Source: JAMZMI01 sp047632435 (GTDB lineage Bacteria > Bacteroidota > Bacteroidia > Cytophagales > Cyclobacteriaceae). Taken from it: a stretch of DNA of 8,945 nucleotides. The notes under the pieces are model-generated. The model saw only the letters and a list, made by a program, of their open reading frames with translations. It was not told where the DNA came from and searched no databases. Made by a program: the position numbers and the translations under genes. Positions 1 to 7,626 of the stretch are shown in pieces (within the stretch, counting starts at the first letter, position 1; each line of letters opens with the position of its first letter). Where the stretch lies: positions 1 through 8,945 of the forward strand of contig JBLICU010000123.1 in NCBI GenBank assembly GCA_047632435.1, written 5' to 3'.

Positions 1-1448
1 GTCGCCTTGTATTTACCATCAATTGCTGTATCTCCCATTTTAACAGTGCAGTCTACATTTTCTGATGGGTGACGGTTCACCAATGAAAATGCCCATTTAT
101 TCCCTGTTTTGTCAACAGTGGCAATGGCATCAATCATAGCGACAGTGTCCTCCTCATTCGTTAATTTATCGGCCATCACTTTTGCATCAAGTACATGTGC
201 TTCGAGCTCATTGGCATACATCGCTATAGTGTGGAAATGTGTACGTTTGACAACCCCCGTCGGGTGAGCGAACAGTGGCCCTCTTGTGTTCACAAGTGGT
301 GCGATATTGGCCATGGTTACATCTTCCGAATGGCGCAGACAAGCATTGAAGAATGAAGCTGCAAAGAGCGCATCAGCCATAGTATACTGGCTTGCTAAAT
401 CATTGCCCTTGATCCTTTTGTCAATAAGTTTTAGGATTTCAGGGTCTTGATAATCATCAACTTTATTTCTGGGAAATCCCGGATGTTGCCAAGCTCTAAG
501 ATTCCATTCATCAAAAGCAATTTTAAGCTTATCTCGCATTCCTGATTCTTCAAGAGACTCAACCACAAGGTTGATATAGTCTTCAGGGTATTCAGATTTT
601 GTAATGGCAGTGAGGTAGTCATATTTTGGCAGCTCTTCGTTTCCTCGTGCCAACCAATAATTATGGACTGAGATATAATCTAAGTCATTCCCTGCCTGCT
701 CCAATAAATAAGGAGATATTTTAAAACCAAGCTTTTTCATTCCTCCTTGCGAACCAGCACAAGTTGTCAATACATTTGGGTCAATTTCTTTCATGGCCTT
801 TGCTCCGTCCCGTACTCGATGAACATATACGGAATCGTAGCGTTCATTTCCTACACTCCAGAACTTGACATTGTAAGGTTCCGAGTGGCCATTCTCTTTA
901 CGCATTTCTGCAAACCTGCCTTCTGTTGCATTACAGTATTCCACCCAACCTGCCATCTCCTGAACATCGGCCAATCCATTGTGACAAATATATGGTTCGG
1001 CTTCCAGTCGCCTACAAAGCTCAATAAACTCGTCAGTACCGAAGGCATTGGATTCAATTACACCCCAGCGATATTCACCATAGGGCTCACGATTATTTCC
1101 TACTCCTTTTTGCCAATGGTAGCTGTCTACAAAACAGCCTCCAGGCCAGCGAATTACTGGCACTTTTAATTCTTTAAGCGCTTCAATGACATCTTTTCGA
1201 AAACCCTTGTCATCAGCCAATGGCGACCCAGGCTCAAACACACCACCATAGATTTGCCTACCGAAATGTTCCATAAACCCACCAAAAATCATTGGGTTGT
1301 AGGGTTTGGCGGTGGCATTAGAGTTAATAATAACACTTGCCGTAATAGATTGGGATTGTTCTTCAGCAGGCGTACAAGACAAAATCAAAAACCATTGGCT
1401 AGTCAGTAATAATGTTGTTTTCAGATGATTGATTTTTTCCAGGTTCAC
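1..1448 (-). CDS. GH51 alpha-L-arabinofuranosidase, lipoprotein, 3' end cut by window edge
   Basis: This enzyme is predicted to release terminal alpha-L-arabinofuranose from arabinan, arabinoxylan or arabinogalactan side chains. 482 codons are visible and the reading frame is still open at the left edge; GH51 enzymes are commonly about 500 residues, so only a short C-terminal part should be missing. The GH51 core is clear: FGGFMEHFGRQIYGG (55-69), the signature IRWPGGCFVDSYHW (99-112), FGTDEF (136-141), the acid/base Glu202 in SVGNE and the nucleophile Glu314 in FDEWN. The start is inferred to be GTG at 1448: an in-frame TAG lies three codons upstream, and the first in-frame ATG (residue 53) would remove the signal peptide. 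Residues 1-25 look like a lipoprotein signal ending LILSC, with Cys25 lipidated, so the enzyme is probably membrane-anchored. The segment after Glu202 looks shorter than in well-known GH51 enzymes. It is the last visible gene of the operon, 108 bp after the sulfatase. Confidence 0.92.
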   Translation of the reverse strand, partial: MNLEKINHLKTTLLLTSQWFLILSCTPAEEQSQSITASVIINSNATAKPYNPMIFGGFMEHFGRQIYGGVFEPGSPLADDKGFRKDVIEALKELKVPVIRWPGGCFVDSYHWQKGVGNNREPYGEYRWGVIESNAFGTDEFIELCRRLEAEPYICHNGLADVQEMAGWVEYCNATEGRFAEMRKENGHSEPYNVKFWSVGNERYDSVYVHRVRDGAKAMKEIDPNVLTTCAGSQGGMKKLGFKISPYLLEQAGNDLDYISVHNYWLARGNEELPKYDYLTAITKSEYPEDYINLVVESLEESGMRDKLKIAFDEWNLRAWQHPGFPRNKVDDYQDPEILKLIDKRIKGNDLASQYTMADALFAASFFNACLRHSEDVTMANIAPLVNTRGPLFAHPTGVVKRTHFHTIAMYANELEAHVLDAKVMADKLTNEEDTVAMIDAIATVDKTGNKWAFSLVNRHPSENVDCTVKMGDTAIDGKYKA

Positions 1449-1556
1449 TTTTATCTATCTTTTATAACAATTAAATCTAAGTAGAAATTTGACTCAATAA
1501 AAATCCTCTCCTATATCATAGCACTATACAGCACGATCTAAAAATGATTCCAACAA

Positions 1557-2960
1557 TTACTTCCCTTTCGGCATAGACTCCCACCAATCGACAAGTTGCT
1601 TCGTCATTGAATCAACAATTGGGGAATTAGACTCAGCTAAGTTTGTAGTTTCCCCAGGATCAGCGATAATGTCATAGAGCTCTGGGCGGCCTCCATCATA
1701 ATCACACAAGAGTTTCCATTTCCCTTGCCGAATAGCAAGGTCTGGCAGGTTTTCAAAACCATAATAGTTTTTTCTATCCGGTGGTCGACTATAAAAGAGG
1801 GGTTCCGTACGCGATGAAGTTGATTCACCAAGTATGGTTTCTATTTTGTTTTCACCATCGTAATTTGCATTAACTGGAGGTAAACCACCTGCAAAATTTA
1901 GCAAAGAGGGCACTAAATCAATCGCAGAAAAAACCGATTCTTTGTTGCGTGTTCCCTTTACTTTTTCCTTGATGAAACCGGCCCCCCAGACTACCAAAGA
2001 GGAGCGGATTCCGCCTTCATATAAATGGGTTTTATAACCTTTCAAATTCCCTGCTCTTCCAGCTCCCAATTCTGGCCCATTATCAGAACAAATCAGAATC
2101 AGCGTGTTTTCCCTAAGGTCCTCATTATTCTTAATATAGTCGAATAGTTTACCAAATTGTGCATCCATTGCTTCCAAAACAGCAAGGTACAACCCTCTTT
2201 TACCCGCTTCCTTTGCCAGGCCATAATCTTCATATGGTGGCCAAAACGGACTGTGCACATCATCTGGCCAGATATTTACATAGAACGGTTTTTTCTCTTT
2301 CTGCGCCTTTTCCATAAATGGTATTGCCGCATCGATAAAACCATTTGTTATTTCTGATCGCTGCATCCAAGTAACTGGCCCTCCAAGGATTTCAGCCTTT
2401 TCCCAAACTCTTCCAACCTCACCTGTCTCATCTTTTGTAAGTGGTAGTAATTTGGGCCCCATTCCTTCGAAATTCGTAAGCGACTCATCAAAACCATATG
2501 CTGTAATCTCAGGAGCTTCTGTCACATCCCTTTGACCTCCCATGTGCCATTTACCGAAATGACCTGTTGCATAGCCTGCTTCTTTAAGGCTTCTTGCTAA
2601 CATGGGCGCTTTTGGATCAAGCCAGTTTGCTATACCTCGATCAGTATTTTGTTTTCTATGCGCTAGGTAGGAAGTTATATTGTACCGTTGCGGGTATTGG
2701 CCTGTAGAAATCGCCACCCGAGAGGGAGAACAAATTGGAGCATTTACATAAAATTGTTCAAAAGAAATACCCTCGGAAGCGAGCTTGTCAATGTTAGGAG
2801 TTTGAGCATCTGTGTTTCCAAAAGAGGAAAAATCTGCCCAACCCATGTCATCGATGAAGACTAGAACGATATTAGGTTTTTGTTTACTCTTTTCATTCGT
2901 ACAGCCCAGAATGAGTAAAGAAAAAAGTCCGATTAAAAACGACTGTTGTATCTTTTGCAT
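1557..2960 (-). CDS. Family S1 sulfatase, formylglycine-dependent, lipoprotein
   Basis: This is a type I sulfatase that hydrolyses a sulfate ester, most likely on a sugar of an algal or other sulfated glycan. Residues 1-20 form a lipoprotein signal (hydrophobic run ending LILGC, Cys20). The catalytic motif CSPSR (Cys77-Arg81) followed by VAISTG matches the formylglycine signature C-x-[PS/A]-x-R-x4-TG, so Cys77 should be converted to formylglycine. Metal and sulfate ligands are recognisable: Asp37-Asp38 in FIDDMGWAD, Lys137 and His139 in FGKWHMGG, His236 in DDVHSPF, Asp293-Asn294 in CSDNGPE, and Lys310 before YEGGIR. The C-terminal subdomain (about 385-460) has the usual LAIRQGKWKLL and ELYDIIADPGETTNL segments. 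At 467 residues it is full length. It follows rhaM by only 11 bp, so the two are almost certainly co-transcribed. The S1 subfamily and sulfate position cannot be assigned by eye, and no maturase is in the window. Confidence 0.95.
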   Translation of the reverse strand: MQKIQQSFLIGLFSLLILGCTNEKSKQKPNIVLVFIDDMGWADFSSFGNTDAQTPNIDKLASEGISFEQFYVNAPICSPSRVAISTGQYPQRYNITSYLAHRKQNTDRGIANWLDPKAPMLARSLKEAGYATGHFGKWHMGGQRDVTEAPEITAYGFDESLTNFEGMGPKLLPLTKDETGEVGRVWEKAEILGGPVTWMQRSEITNGFIDAAIPFMEKAQKEKKPFYVNIWPDDVHSPFWPPYEDYGLAKEAGKRGLYLAVLEAMDAQFGKLFDYIKNNEDLRENTLILICSDNGPELGAGRAGNLKGYKTHLYEGGIRSSLVVWGAGFIKEKVKGTRNKESVFSAIDLVPSLLNFAGGLPPVNANYDGENKIETILGESTSSRTEPLFYSRPPDRKNYYGFENLPDLAIRQGKWKLLCDYDGGRPELYDIIADPGETTNLAESNSPIVDSMTKQLVDWWESMPKGK

Positions 2961-2971
2961 ATTCTAAATAT

Positions 2972-3286
2972 TTAATCCAAGTAAAAGACTTCTTCCAACG
3001 AAACAGAAACAGGTGAATTATCAGGGTTGGTTTCCATGATCTCTGCCATGTATTTCCACCATTTTTGTACAACTTCCGTTTGCCCCAAATCCTGTGACCC
3101 GCCTTCACTTGACACCTTCTGAAAAGCAAATAAGGTATTTGTCTCTTCGTCAAGAAAGATGGAATATTCGCTTACTCCTGCTTCTTTAAGCAATTGTTTC
3201 AACTCTGGCCAAATTTCATCATGCCTTTTGATATATGCTTCCTTCTGACCTTCATTCAGGTGCATTTTGAATGCCACTCGCTTCAT
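2972..3286 (-). CDS. rhaM: L-rhamnose mutarotase
   Basis: This protein interconverts the alpha and beta anomers of L-rhamnopyranose, supplying the anomer used by rhamnose isomerase or dehydrogenase. It is cytoplasmic, with no signal peptide. Its 104 residues equal the length of E. coli RhaM as I recall it, and it aligns without gaps. Family positions are kept: Tyr18 and His22 in the AYIKRHDEIWPEL segment (the proposed catalytic region), the paired Trp76-Trp77 in QKWWKYM, and the C-terminal block NPDNSPVS...LEEVFYL (87-103). The ATG at 3286 gives the expected N terminus (MKRVAFKMHL). It sits 55 bp after the esterase/SMP-30 gene and 11 bp before the sulfatase. It is the best evidence that rhamnose, or a closely related 6-deoxy sugar such as fucose, is a component of the glycan processed here. 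No rhamnose isomerase, kinase or aldolase gene is visible. Confidence 0.95.
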   Translation of the reverse strand: MKRVAFKMHLNEGQKEAYIKRHDEIWPELKQLLKEAGVSEYSIFLDEETNTLFAFQKVSSEGGSQDLGQTEVVQKWWKYMAEIMETNPDNSPVSVSLEEVFYLD

Positions 3287-3341
3287 TAGTATTGATATTT
3301 AGTTTGTGTTAATAGGAGAATAAAATATGACCTTCACCAGG

Positions 3342-5114
3342 TTAAAGTCTGGCTTTCTTAGGCTTAGTGGGCTTTTCAAAATTGTTGGCGCCTTGCACTT
3401 TTACTTTTCTTCGAAAAACTTTGTCATGGCAAGTTACATAGAGCATATCAAAATTTGCCCCTCCGAAACAAAGGTTGGATACCTGACCTTTAGTTTTCGG
3501 AGTTGGAATAATCGCATTCACTCTTCCTAGCTGATCCATCACCTGTATCCCACTTTGGCTGCTGACATAAATTCTACCGGCTTTATCACACTTCAGACCA
3601 TCACTCCAGGCATTATCATCTACATCTCTTACATGCAACCACCCATATTTCTGCTTGTGGGCCAATGATCCATCCGACTGAATCTGATAAACCCAAACCC
3701 AGTGTGTTGCTGACTCAGTCACATAGAGTTGTGTTTGATCAGGTGAAAAACAAAGTCCATTAGCAAATTTCAACCCCTCATCTACTATACTTCTTTCACC
3801 ATTTGGTTTAATTAAATACAATTTACTCGGACGTTCTCTACCGTCTGGTGAGGTAACATATATATTCCCATTGTAAGCAATAGAAACATCATTTCCAGGC
3901 GTTTCATCAGCTACCACATCATAGGCATTAGTCGTTTTATAACGGTGGACCTGTTTGGTCGGTGGTTGAGACCATGCACCTGTAGCCACAATCATTTCAC
4001 CAGCGGTAGAAAAAGTAGTTCCGCTAGCTTTTTTTGAATCCGCCAAGTGTATTTGCACCTCGCCACCAAGTCCAATTTTATAGGTCTTGGACTTTGGAAT
4101 ATCCTGAAAGAAAACTTCACCATTTGCGTTTACGGCAATTCCTTCTGTGAACCCATAATCATCCCCTACTAGTTCCCAACCTTCATCATCAATGAGTATG
4201 TCGTTCAGGAATGGATTTTTAGTTTTACCGGCAGTAATCGCATTTGGATAATCTCTCCACATCCAACGCATGGCTTCTGGAAATAATGAAGTGCCATGCT
4301 TCCCACTGTGTCCACCCTCACCCCAAACATGTTTTACATCATAACCAGAAAAGGTCAACGCTCTTTGCATGGCTTCATTTGCTTTCCACCAATCACCACC
4401 ATAAATATTCAAATCATTGGAGCCATCTTGCATGAAAATTCGGATGGGCTTGGGCTCATGTTTCCTTACCAATATGTCATATCTATCTGCTCCTCGTAAA
4501 CCGACATACGTGCCAATAGCACTGAATACTCTTGAAAATTCTTCTGGACGCTCCCAAGCAGCCGTGAATGCACAAACAGCTCCACTACTTGAGCCACCAA
4601 TGGCCCGGTCGTTTCCATTCTTTGATAAGATGATGGCGCGACCATCTGTTGTTTTTTTACTTTCTACAAATGGAAAAATTTCTTCTAACAGAAATCTGGC
4701 GTAACTATCTCCAAGTCCATCGTACTCAAAGCTTCTGTTGTACCTGTCTACGGCTTCTTCATTATTCTTAGCCAATACCTTTCCGGGAGAAATGAAAATA
4801 CCAATAGTTACCGGCATTTCATTTTTGTTTATCAGGTTGTCAAAGACAGTAGGTGCTTTCCACTGAATACGGTCTTGATTGACATATACACAAGCGGCTT
4901 TATCGCCTTTATATTGAGCGGGGATATAGATATTGACCTCTCGTGAAGTACCTGGAAATATTTTCGCCGTATCAAAAGTGAATGTTAAAATCTCACCCTT
5001 AGGTACTCCGGCTTGTTCTTCAGAGTCTGGGTCTACTGGATAGATTTCTGGATTAGACTGTGCCATCACCTCTCCAAATAACAGAAGGAGCAACATTAGT
5101 AAACTGCTTTTCAT
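3342..5114 (-). CDS. Exported two-domain protein: alpha/beta-hydrolase esterase fused to SMP-30/gluconolactonase-like propeller
   Basis: A 590-residue fusion. Residues 1-18 are a signal peptide (cleavage probably VMA|QS), so it acts in the periplasm or outside. Residues about 40-290 form a CE1/enterochelin-esterase-like alpha/beta hydrolase: the nucleophile elbow is GSSSG (Ser176), the likely catalytic His is His269 in GEGGHSGKHG, and the acid is probably Asp230 or Asp234 in MQDGSNDLN. Residues about 305-570 form a six-bladed SMP-30/gluconolactonase/LRE propeller with the expected metal-ligand positions: Glu324 in GFTEGIAV, Asn452 in FANGLCFSPD, and Asp505 in AWSDGLKCD. The tail is basic (KPTKPKKARL). 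The esterase half may remove acyl groups (acetyl or feruloyl) from a glycan, and the propeller half may open a sugar lactone; both substrates are inference. Its neighbours are a DUF1080 protein (27-bp gap) and rhaM. Both catalytic sets look intact, so neither half appears to be a relic. Confidence 0.92.
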   Translation of the reverse strand: MKSSLLMLLLLLFGEVMAQSNPEIYPVDPDSEEQAGVPKGEILTFTFDTAKIFPGTSREVNIYIPAQYKGDKAACVYVNQDRIQWKAPTVFDNLINKNEMPVTIGIFISPGKVLAKNNEEAVDRYNRSFEYDGLGDSYARFLLEEIFPFVESKKTTDGRAIILSKNGNDRAIGGSSSGAVCAFTAAWERPEEFSRVFSAIGTYVGLRGADRYDILVRKHEPKPIRIFMQDGSNDLNIYGGDWWKANEAMQRALTFSGYDVKHVWGEGGHSGKHGTSLFPEAMRWMWRDYPNAITAGKTKNPFLNDILIDDEGWELVGDDYGFTEGIAVNANGEVFFQDIPKSKTYKIGLGGEVQIHLADSKKASGTTFSTAGEMIVATGAWSQPPTKQVHRYKTTNAYDVVADETPGNDVSIAYNGNIYVTSPDGRERPSKLYLIKPNGERSIVDEGLKFANGLCFSPDQTQLYVTESATHWVWVYQIQSDGSLAHKQKYGWLHVRDVDDNAWSDGLKCDKAGRIYVSSQSGIQVMDQLGRVNAIIPTPKTKGQVSNLCFGGANFDMLYVTCHDKVFRRKVKVQGANNFEKPTKPKKARL

Positions 5115-5141
5115 TACTTTAAATCTTAGGTTTGAAAAAAC

Positions 5142-5891
5142 TTACAAATCTCTTACCCAAATATTCCTAAAACTGACAGGGTTTCCATGATCTTGCAAAA
5201 GAAGGGGCAGCCTTCCATGTGGTTCGTAATAAGGCAGGCCAATAAACTTAATGCTTCCTTTTATCTCTGCATGGTTTTGAACCAATATTCCATTGTGAAC
5301 AACGGTAATGTATGCGGGTGAAAGCACCAATCCGATTTCATCAAATTTAGGAGCGGTATAAAACACATCATAGTTTTGCCATTCACCTGGTTTTTTACAG
5401 GCATTTACCATAGGTGGGATTTGCTTGTAAATGGAACCTGCCTGACCATTCACATAAGTAGCATTCTCATAATTATCCTGAATCTGTAATTCGTATTTTG
5501 ACTGAATGAAAATACCGGAGTTACCTCTTCTTTGTCCATCTCCTTTCACTTTTTTAGGTGACCGCCACTCGATATGCATTTGCATGTCCCCAAAGGACTT
5601 CTTTGATGCAATAGTGACTGGGCTTTCCAGTTTTTCCTTAGAACCTCTCACAGTAACTATATCATCTTTCACATCCCAAAAAGTCCCTTCTGGAATAATC
5701 CATTCATCCATGTCAGAACCATCAAATAACATGACGGCATCTGCAGGTGCCTGATCATTTGTTTTAGCAGGCGTCACCACTTTTGGTACTGGTTTCCAAA
5801 CTTCAGTGGCTTCCGGTGTGTATTCTTTTTTTTGTCCGTAGCATGTTGTTATTGCCAACAACAGTACAATTAGCATTAAGTCTCTTTTCAT
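5142..5891 (-). CDS. Exported DUF1080 / 3-keto-disaccharide hydrolase-like protein
   Basis: The 249-residue product has a signal peptide (1-19, cleavage probably CYG|QK, Gln being a common first mature residue in Bacteroidota) and a single DUF1080 (PF06439) domain from about 50 to 249. Family hallmarks are AVMLFDGSDMDEW (52-64), GNSGIFIQSKYELQIQD (123-139), the GEWQNYDVFYTAP block (169-181) and the ending LLLQDHGNPVSFRNIWVRDL. This concanavalin-like family is known for 3-keto-disaccharide hydrolases, which cleave glycosidic bonds after a partner oxidoreductase has oxidised C3 of the sugar. That activity is plausible here but unproven, since no Gfo/Idh/MocA oxidoreductase is in the window. It is spaced 48 bp after the deoC-like gene and 27 bp before the esterase/SMP-30 gene, consistent with one transcript. 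Family assignment is confident; the substrate is unknown. Confidence 0.92.
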   Translation of the reverse strand: MKRDLMLIVLLLAITTCYGQKKEYTPEATEVWKPVPKVVTPAKTNDQAPADAVMLFDGSDMDEWIIPEGTFWDVKDDIVTVRGSKEKLESPVTIASKKSFGDMQMHIEWRSPKKVKGDGQRRGNSGIFIQSKYELQIQDNYENATYVNGQAGSIYKQIPPMVNACKKPGEWQNYDVFYTAPKFDEIGLVLSPAYITVVHNGILVQNHAEIKGSIKFIGLPYYEPHGRLPLLLQDHGNPVSFRNIWVRDL

Positions 5892-5939
5892 TGTATCGTT
5901 TTTAATTAGTATTCCAGCAGTCCTGAATTCATTAAAACG

Positions 5940-6659
5940 CTATGATTCCGGTTCAAATCGTTTTTTTGCTGTTTCCAATATTGTGGTAGTTGCCGTAGCG
6001 CCTATTCTAGTCACACCTAAATCTATAGCAGACAGCATTTCATCCAAGGTACGAATGCCCCCAGCCGCCTTAATCTGTACTTGAGGCGAACAGTGTGCTC
6101 TCATGAGTTGCAGGTCGTGATGCGTTGCTCCCTCGTAGGAGTATTTACCGTCGATATCTTTGACCATGCCATATCCAGTTGACGTCTTGACAAACTCCAC
6201 GCCCAACTCAGAACATATTTCACAGAGTTTTATTTTGAACTTATCAGTAGGCAAAAAATCATTTTCAAAGATCACTTTCAATATTCCTCCATGCTCATGG
6301 GTAGCTTCTAATATCACCTTAATCTCCTTTTGGACATAGTCCCAATCTTCCTGCAACACTTTACCGATGTTTACTACCATGTCAATTTCGGTGGCACCCT
6401 GCTTACAAGCTTGAATAGTCTCTGCCACTTTCACTTCCGTAGTAGAACTTCCGTGAGGAAAACCAACGACAGTGCAAACCAACACGCCCGTATCTTTCAA
6501 TGCTTTGGCTGCCATTTCAACTGCATAGGGTTTGATGCAAACTGAAGCAACTTTGTAATCTTTAGCAGCCGCAAATCCATTTTCAAAATCTGTATCCGTC
6601 ATGGTTGGATGCAGCAATGAATGGTCTATCATTTTAGCCAACTCTTCTACGCTATACAT
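5940..6659 (-). CDS. deoC: DeoC-type class I aldolase (deoxyribose-phosphate aldolase family), divergent phosphate site
   Basis: A cytoplasmic (beta/alpha)8 aldolase of 239 residues, close to the length of short bacterial DeoC proteins. The catalytic set is complete: Asp93 in EIDMVVN, the Schiff-base Lys158 in FVKTSTG, and the second Lys197 in IKAAGGIR. Family blocks CIKPYAV (41-47), VVGFPHGSSTTEVKVAET (64-81) and GATHHDLQLMR (177-187) are present. The classical reaction cleaves 2-deoxyribose 5-phosphate to glyceraldehyde 3-phosphate and acetaldehyde. Two features argue for caution: the phosphate-binding motif, usually RxGxSS or RIGTSSG, reads RIGATAT (218-224), and the segment between STG and GAT (about 163-176) is several residues longer than in classical enzymes. 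It may therefore act on a different aldol, possibly unphosphorylated. It lies 43 bp after the isochorismatase-like gene, among sugar-degrading enzymes rather than nucleoside-salvage genes, which also favours a non-nucleoside role. Family confidence is high, exact substrate low. Confidence 0.9.
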   Translation of the reverse strand: MYSVEELAKMIDHSLLHPTMTDTDFENGFAAAKDYKVASVCIKPYAVEMAAKALKDTGVLVCTVVGFPHGSSTTEVKVAETIQACKQGATEIDMVVNIGKVLQEDWDYVQKEIKVILEATHEHGGILKVIFENDFLPTDKFKIKLCEICSELGVEFVKTSTGYGMVKDIDGKYSYEGATHHDLQLMRAHCSPQVQIKAAGGIRTLDEMLSAIDLGVTRIGATATTTILETAKKRFEPES

Positions 6660-6702
6660 TTTAAGGATGTGGTCTAATTGTAGACTTGTGAGATCAAAAT
6701 AC

Positions 6703-7560
6703 CTATTGTAAGCTTTTGATTAAATCACCAGATAGAGCTGTTGGGCTCCAATACTTTTCTATGTGTTCAATTACTTTCTGTGTGCCTTCGTGATGGCTGA
6801 CAAAGGGTGCCATTTCATGATTGTACATGGCATCAGTCATATCACGAGCCAGCACCACATTCATTCCTGCTGCCGTTTGCCCCCTAATTCCGAAAGACCT
6901 ACCCAATACACACATATTGGTGTGAACCCCTGTGATAATTACATTTTTGATGCCCTCATGCTGGAAATAGCTCACTATCTCATTGCCACTATCAGAAATT
7001 CCATCACCATCAGCTATTTCTATCGAACCAATTTGCTTCTTCCAGGCCCTATAATTATCACATTTAGGAGAGCAATCACAACCGCCATCTGAATCATCTA
7101 TTGGCAGGCCTGATTCCTTGAGACTATCCAAATGATACCATCCTGGAATGTCAGAAGCCGATGCTGTTATCTTGACATTTTTCATTTTATCTCTCTGAGG
7201 GGTACCATCATAAAAATTAACTACATCGCTAGGCGCGTGGATAATGGAAACTCCTTTTACCCTGGCAGCCTTTATCAGTTCATTCAGCTTTGGAGCCATC
7301 TCCCCCACTCTTTTTGTTGCGCCTTCACACCAATGTTTATCCCACATATCACAAATAATGATAGCAGTTTCATCAGCTTTCCATTCCTTATTTTCTTGCT
7401 CTACCTGCCACTCAGTATCAACTTTAACCCGTTTTGTTCCAGTAAACTGAATCAAATGACTTGAATCTTTTTTCTCTTCTTGCTTCGTCGAACAGCTTCC
7501 AAATATTACTAACAGGAGGAATACAAAAATTACATGCGGTGGCCGGGTAATACGCTTCAT
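6703..7560 (-). CDS. Isochorismatase-family cysteine hydrolase, lipoprotein
   Basis: The 285-residue product starts with a basic N terminus and a hydrophobic stretch (10-22) ending FGSC, suggesting lipidation at Cys23 and an envelope location. The rest is an isochorismatase-like alpha/beta hydrolase: the catalytic Asp71 lies in IIICDMWDKHWC, the nucleophile Cys217 in VIITGVHTNMCV, and Lys174 or Lys175 in RAWKKQ is the likely triad lysine. Members of this superfamily hydrolyse amides, imides or vinyl ethers (nicotinamidase, ureidoacrylate hydrolase, isochorismatase); nothing in the sequence picks one. An unusual insert at about 155-170 carries three cysteines (C161, C163, C167) in a CDCSPKC pattern that could bind metal or form disulfides. 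The family is normally cytoplasmic, so export is noteworthy. It is the second gene of the operon, 66 bp after kdgD and 43 bp before the deoC-like gene. The function in glycan use is unknown. Confidence 0.9.
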   Translation of the reverse strand: MKRITRPPHVIFVFLLLVIFGSCSTKQEEKKDSSHLIQFTGTKRVKVDTEWQVEQENKEWKADETAIIICDMWDKHWCEGATKRVGEMAPKLNELIKAARVKGVSIIHAPSDVVNFYDGTPQRDKMKNVKITASASDIPGWYHLDSLKESGLPIDDSDGGCDCSPKCDNYRAWKKQIGSIEIADGDGISDSGNEIVSYFQHEGIKNVIITGVHTNMCVLGRSFGIRGQTAAGMNVVLARDMTDAMYNHEMAPFVSHHEGTQKVIEHIEKYWSPTALSGDLIKSLQ

Positions 7561-7626
7561 AATACTAATACTTTATGTTTTTCTAATAAATAAGAGTTTC
7601 AAGATATCGATAATTCGGGGTAAATT

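Noticed and set aside
747..1169. 140-codon plus-strand open frame
   Set aside because: It lies opposite the GH51 gene, whose conserved motifs are encoded on the other strand; the plus-strand product has no recognisable family features.
2893..3153. 86-codon minus-strand frame overlapping rhaM and the sulfatase start
   Set aside because: It is an alternative frame over two well-supported genes and has no family resemblance.
4244..4704. Several plus-strand open frames of 63-95 codons
   Set aside because: They are antisense to the esterase domain, which has clear catalytic motifs; they are overlapping shadows of that gene.
6672..6685. Small inverted repeat GTCTA-ATTG-TAGAC between the isochorismatase-like and deoC-like genes
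   Set aside because: The 5-bp AT-rich stem lacks a T-run and is too weak to call a terminator.
6763..7464. Plus-strand open frames of about 110 codons
   Set aside because: They are antisense to the isochorismatase-like gene and show only low-complexity hydrophobic and Cys/His-rich translation.
7605..7612. TATCGATA palindrome in the kdgD/isochorismatase gap
   Set aside because: An eight-base AT-rich palindrome is expected by chance and has no supporting context.
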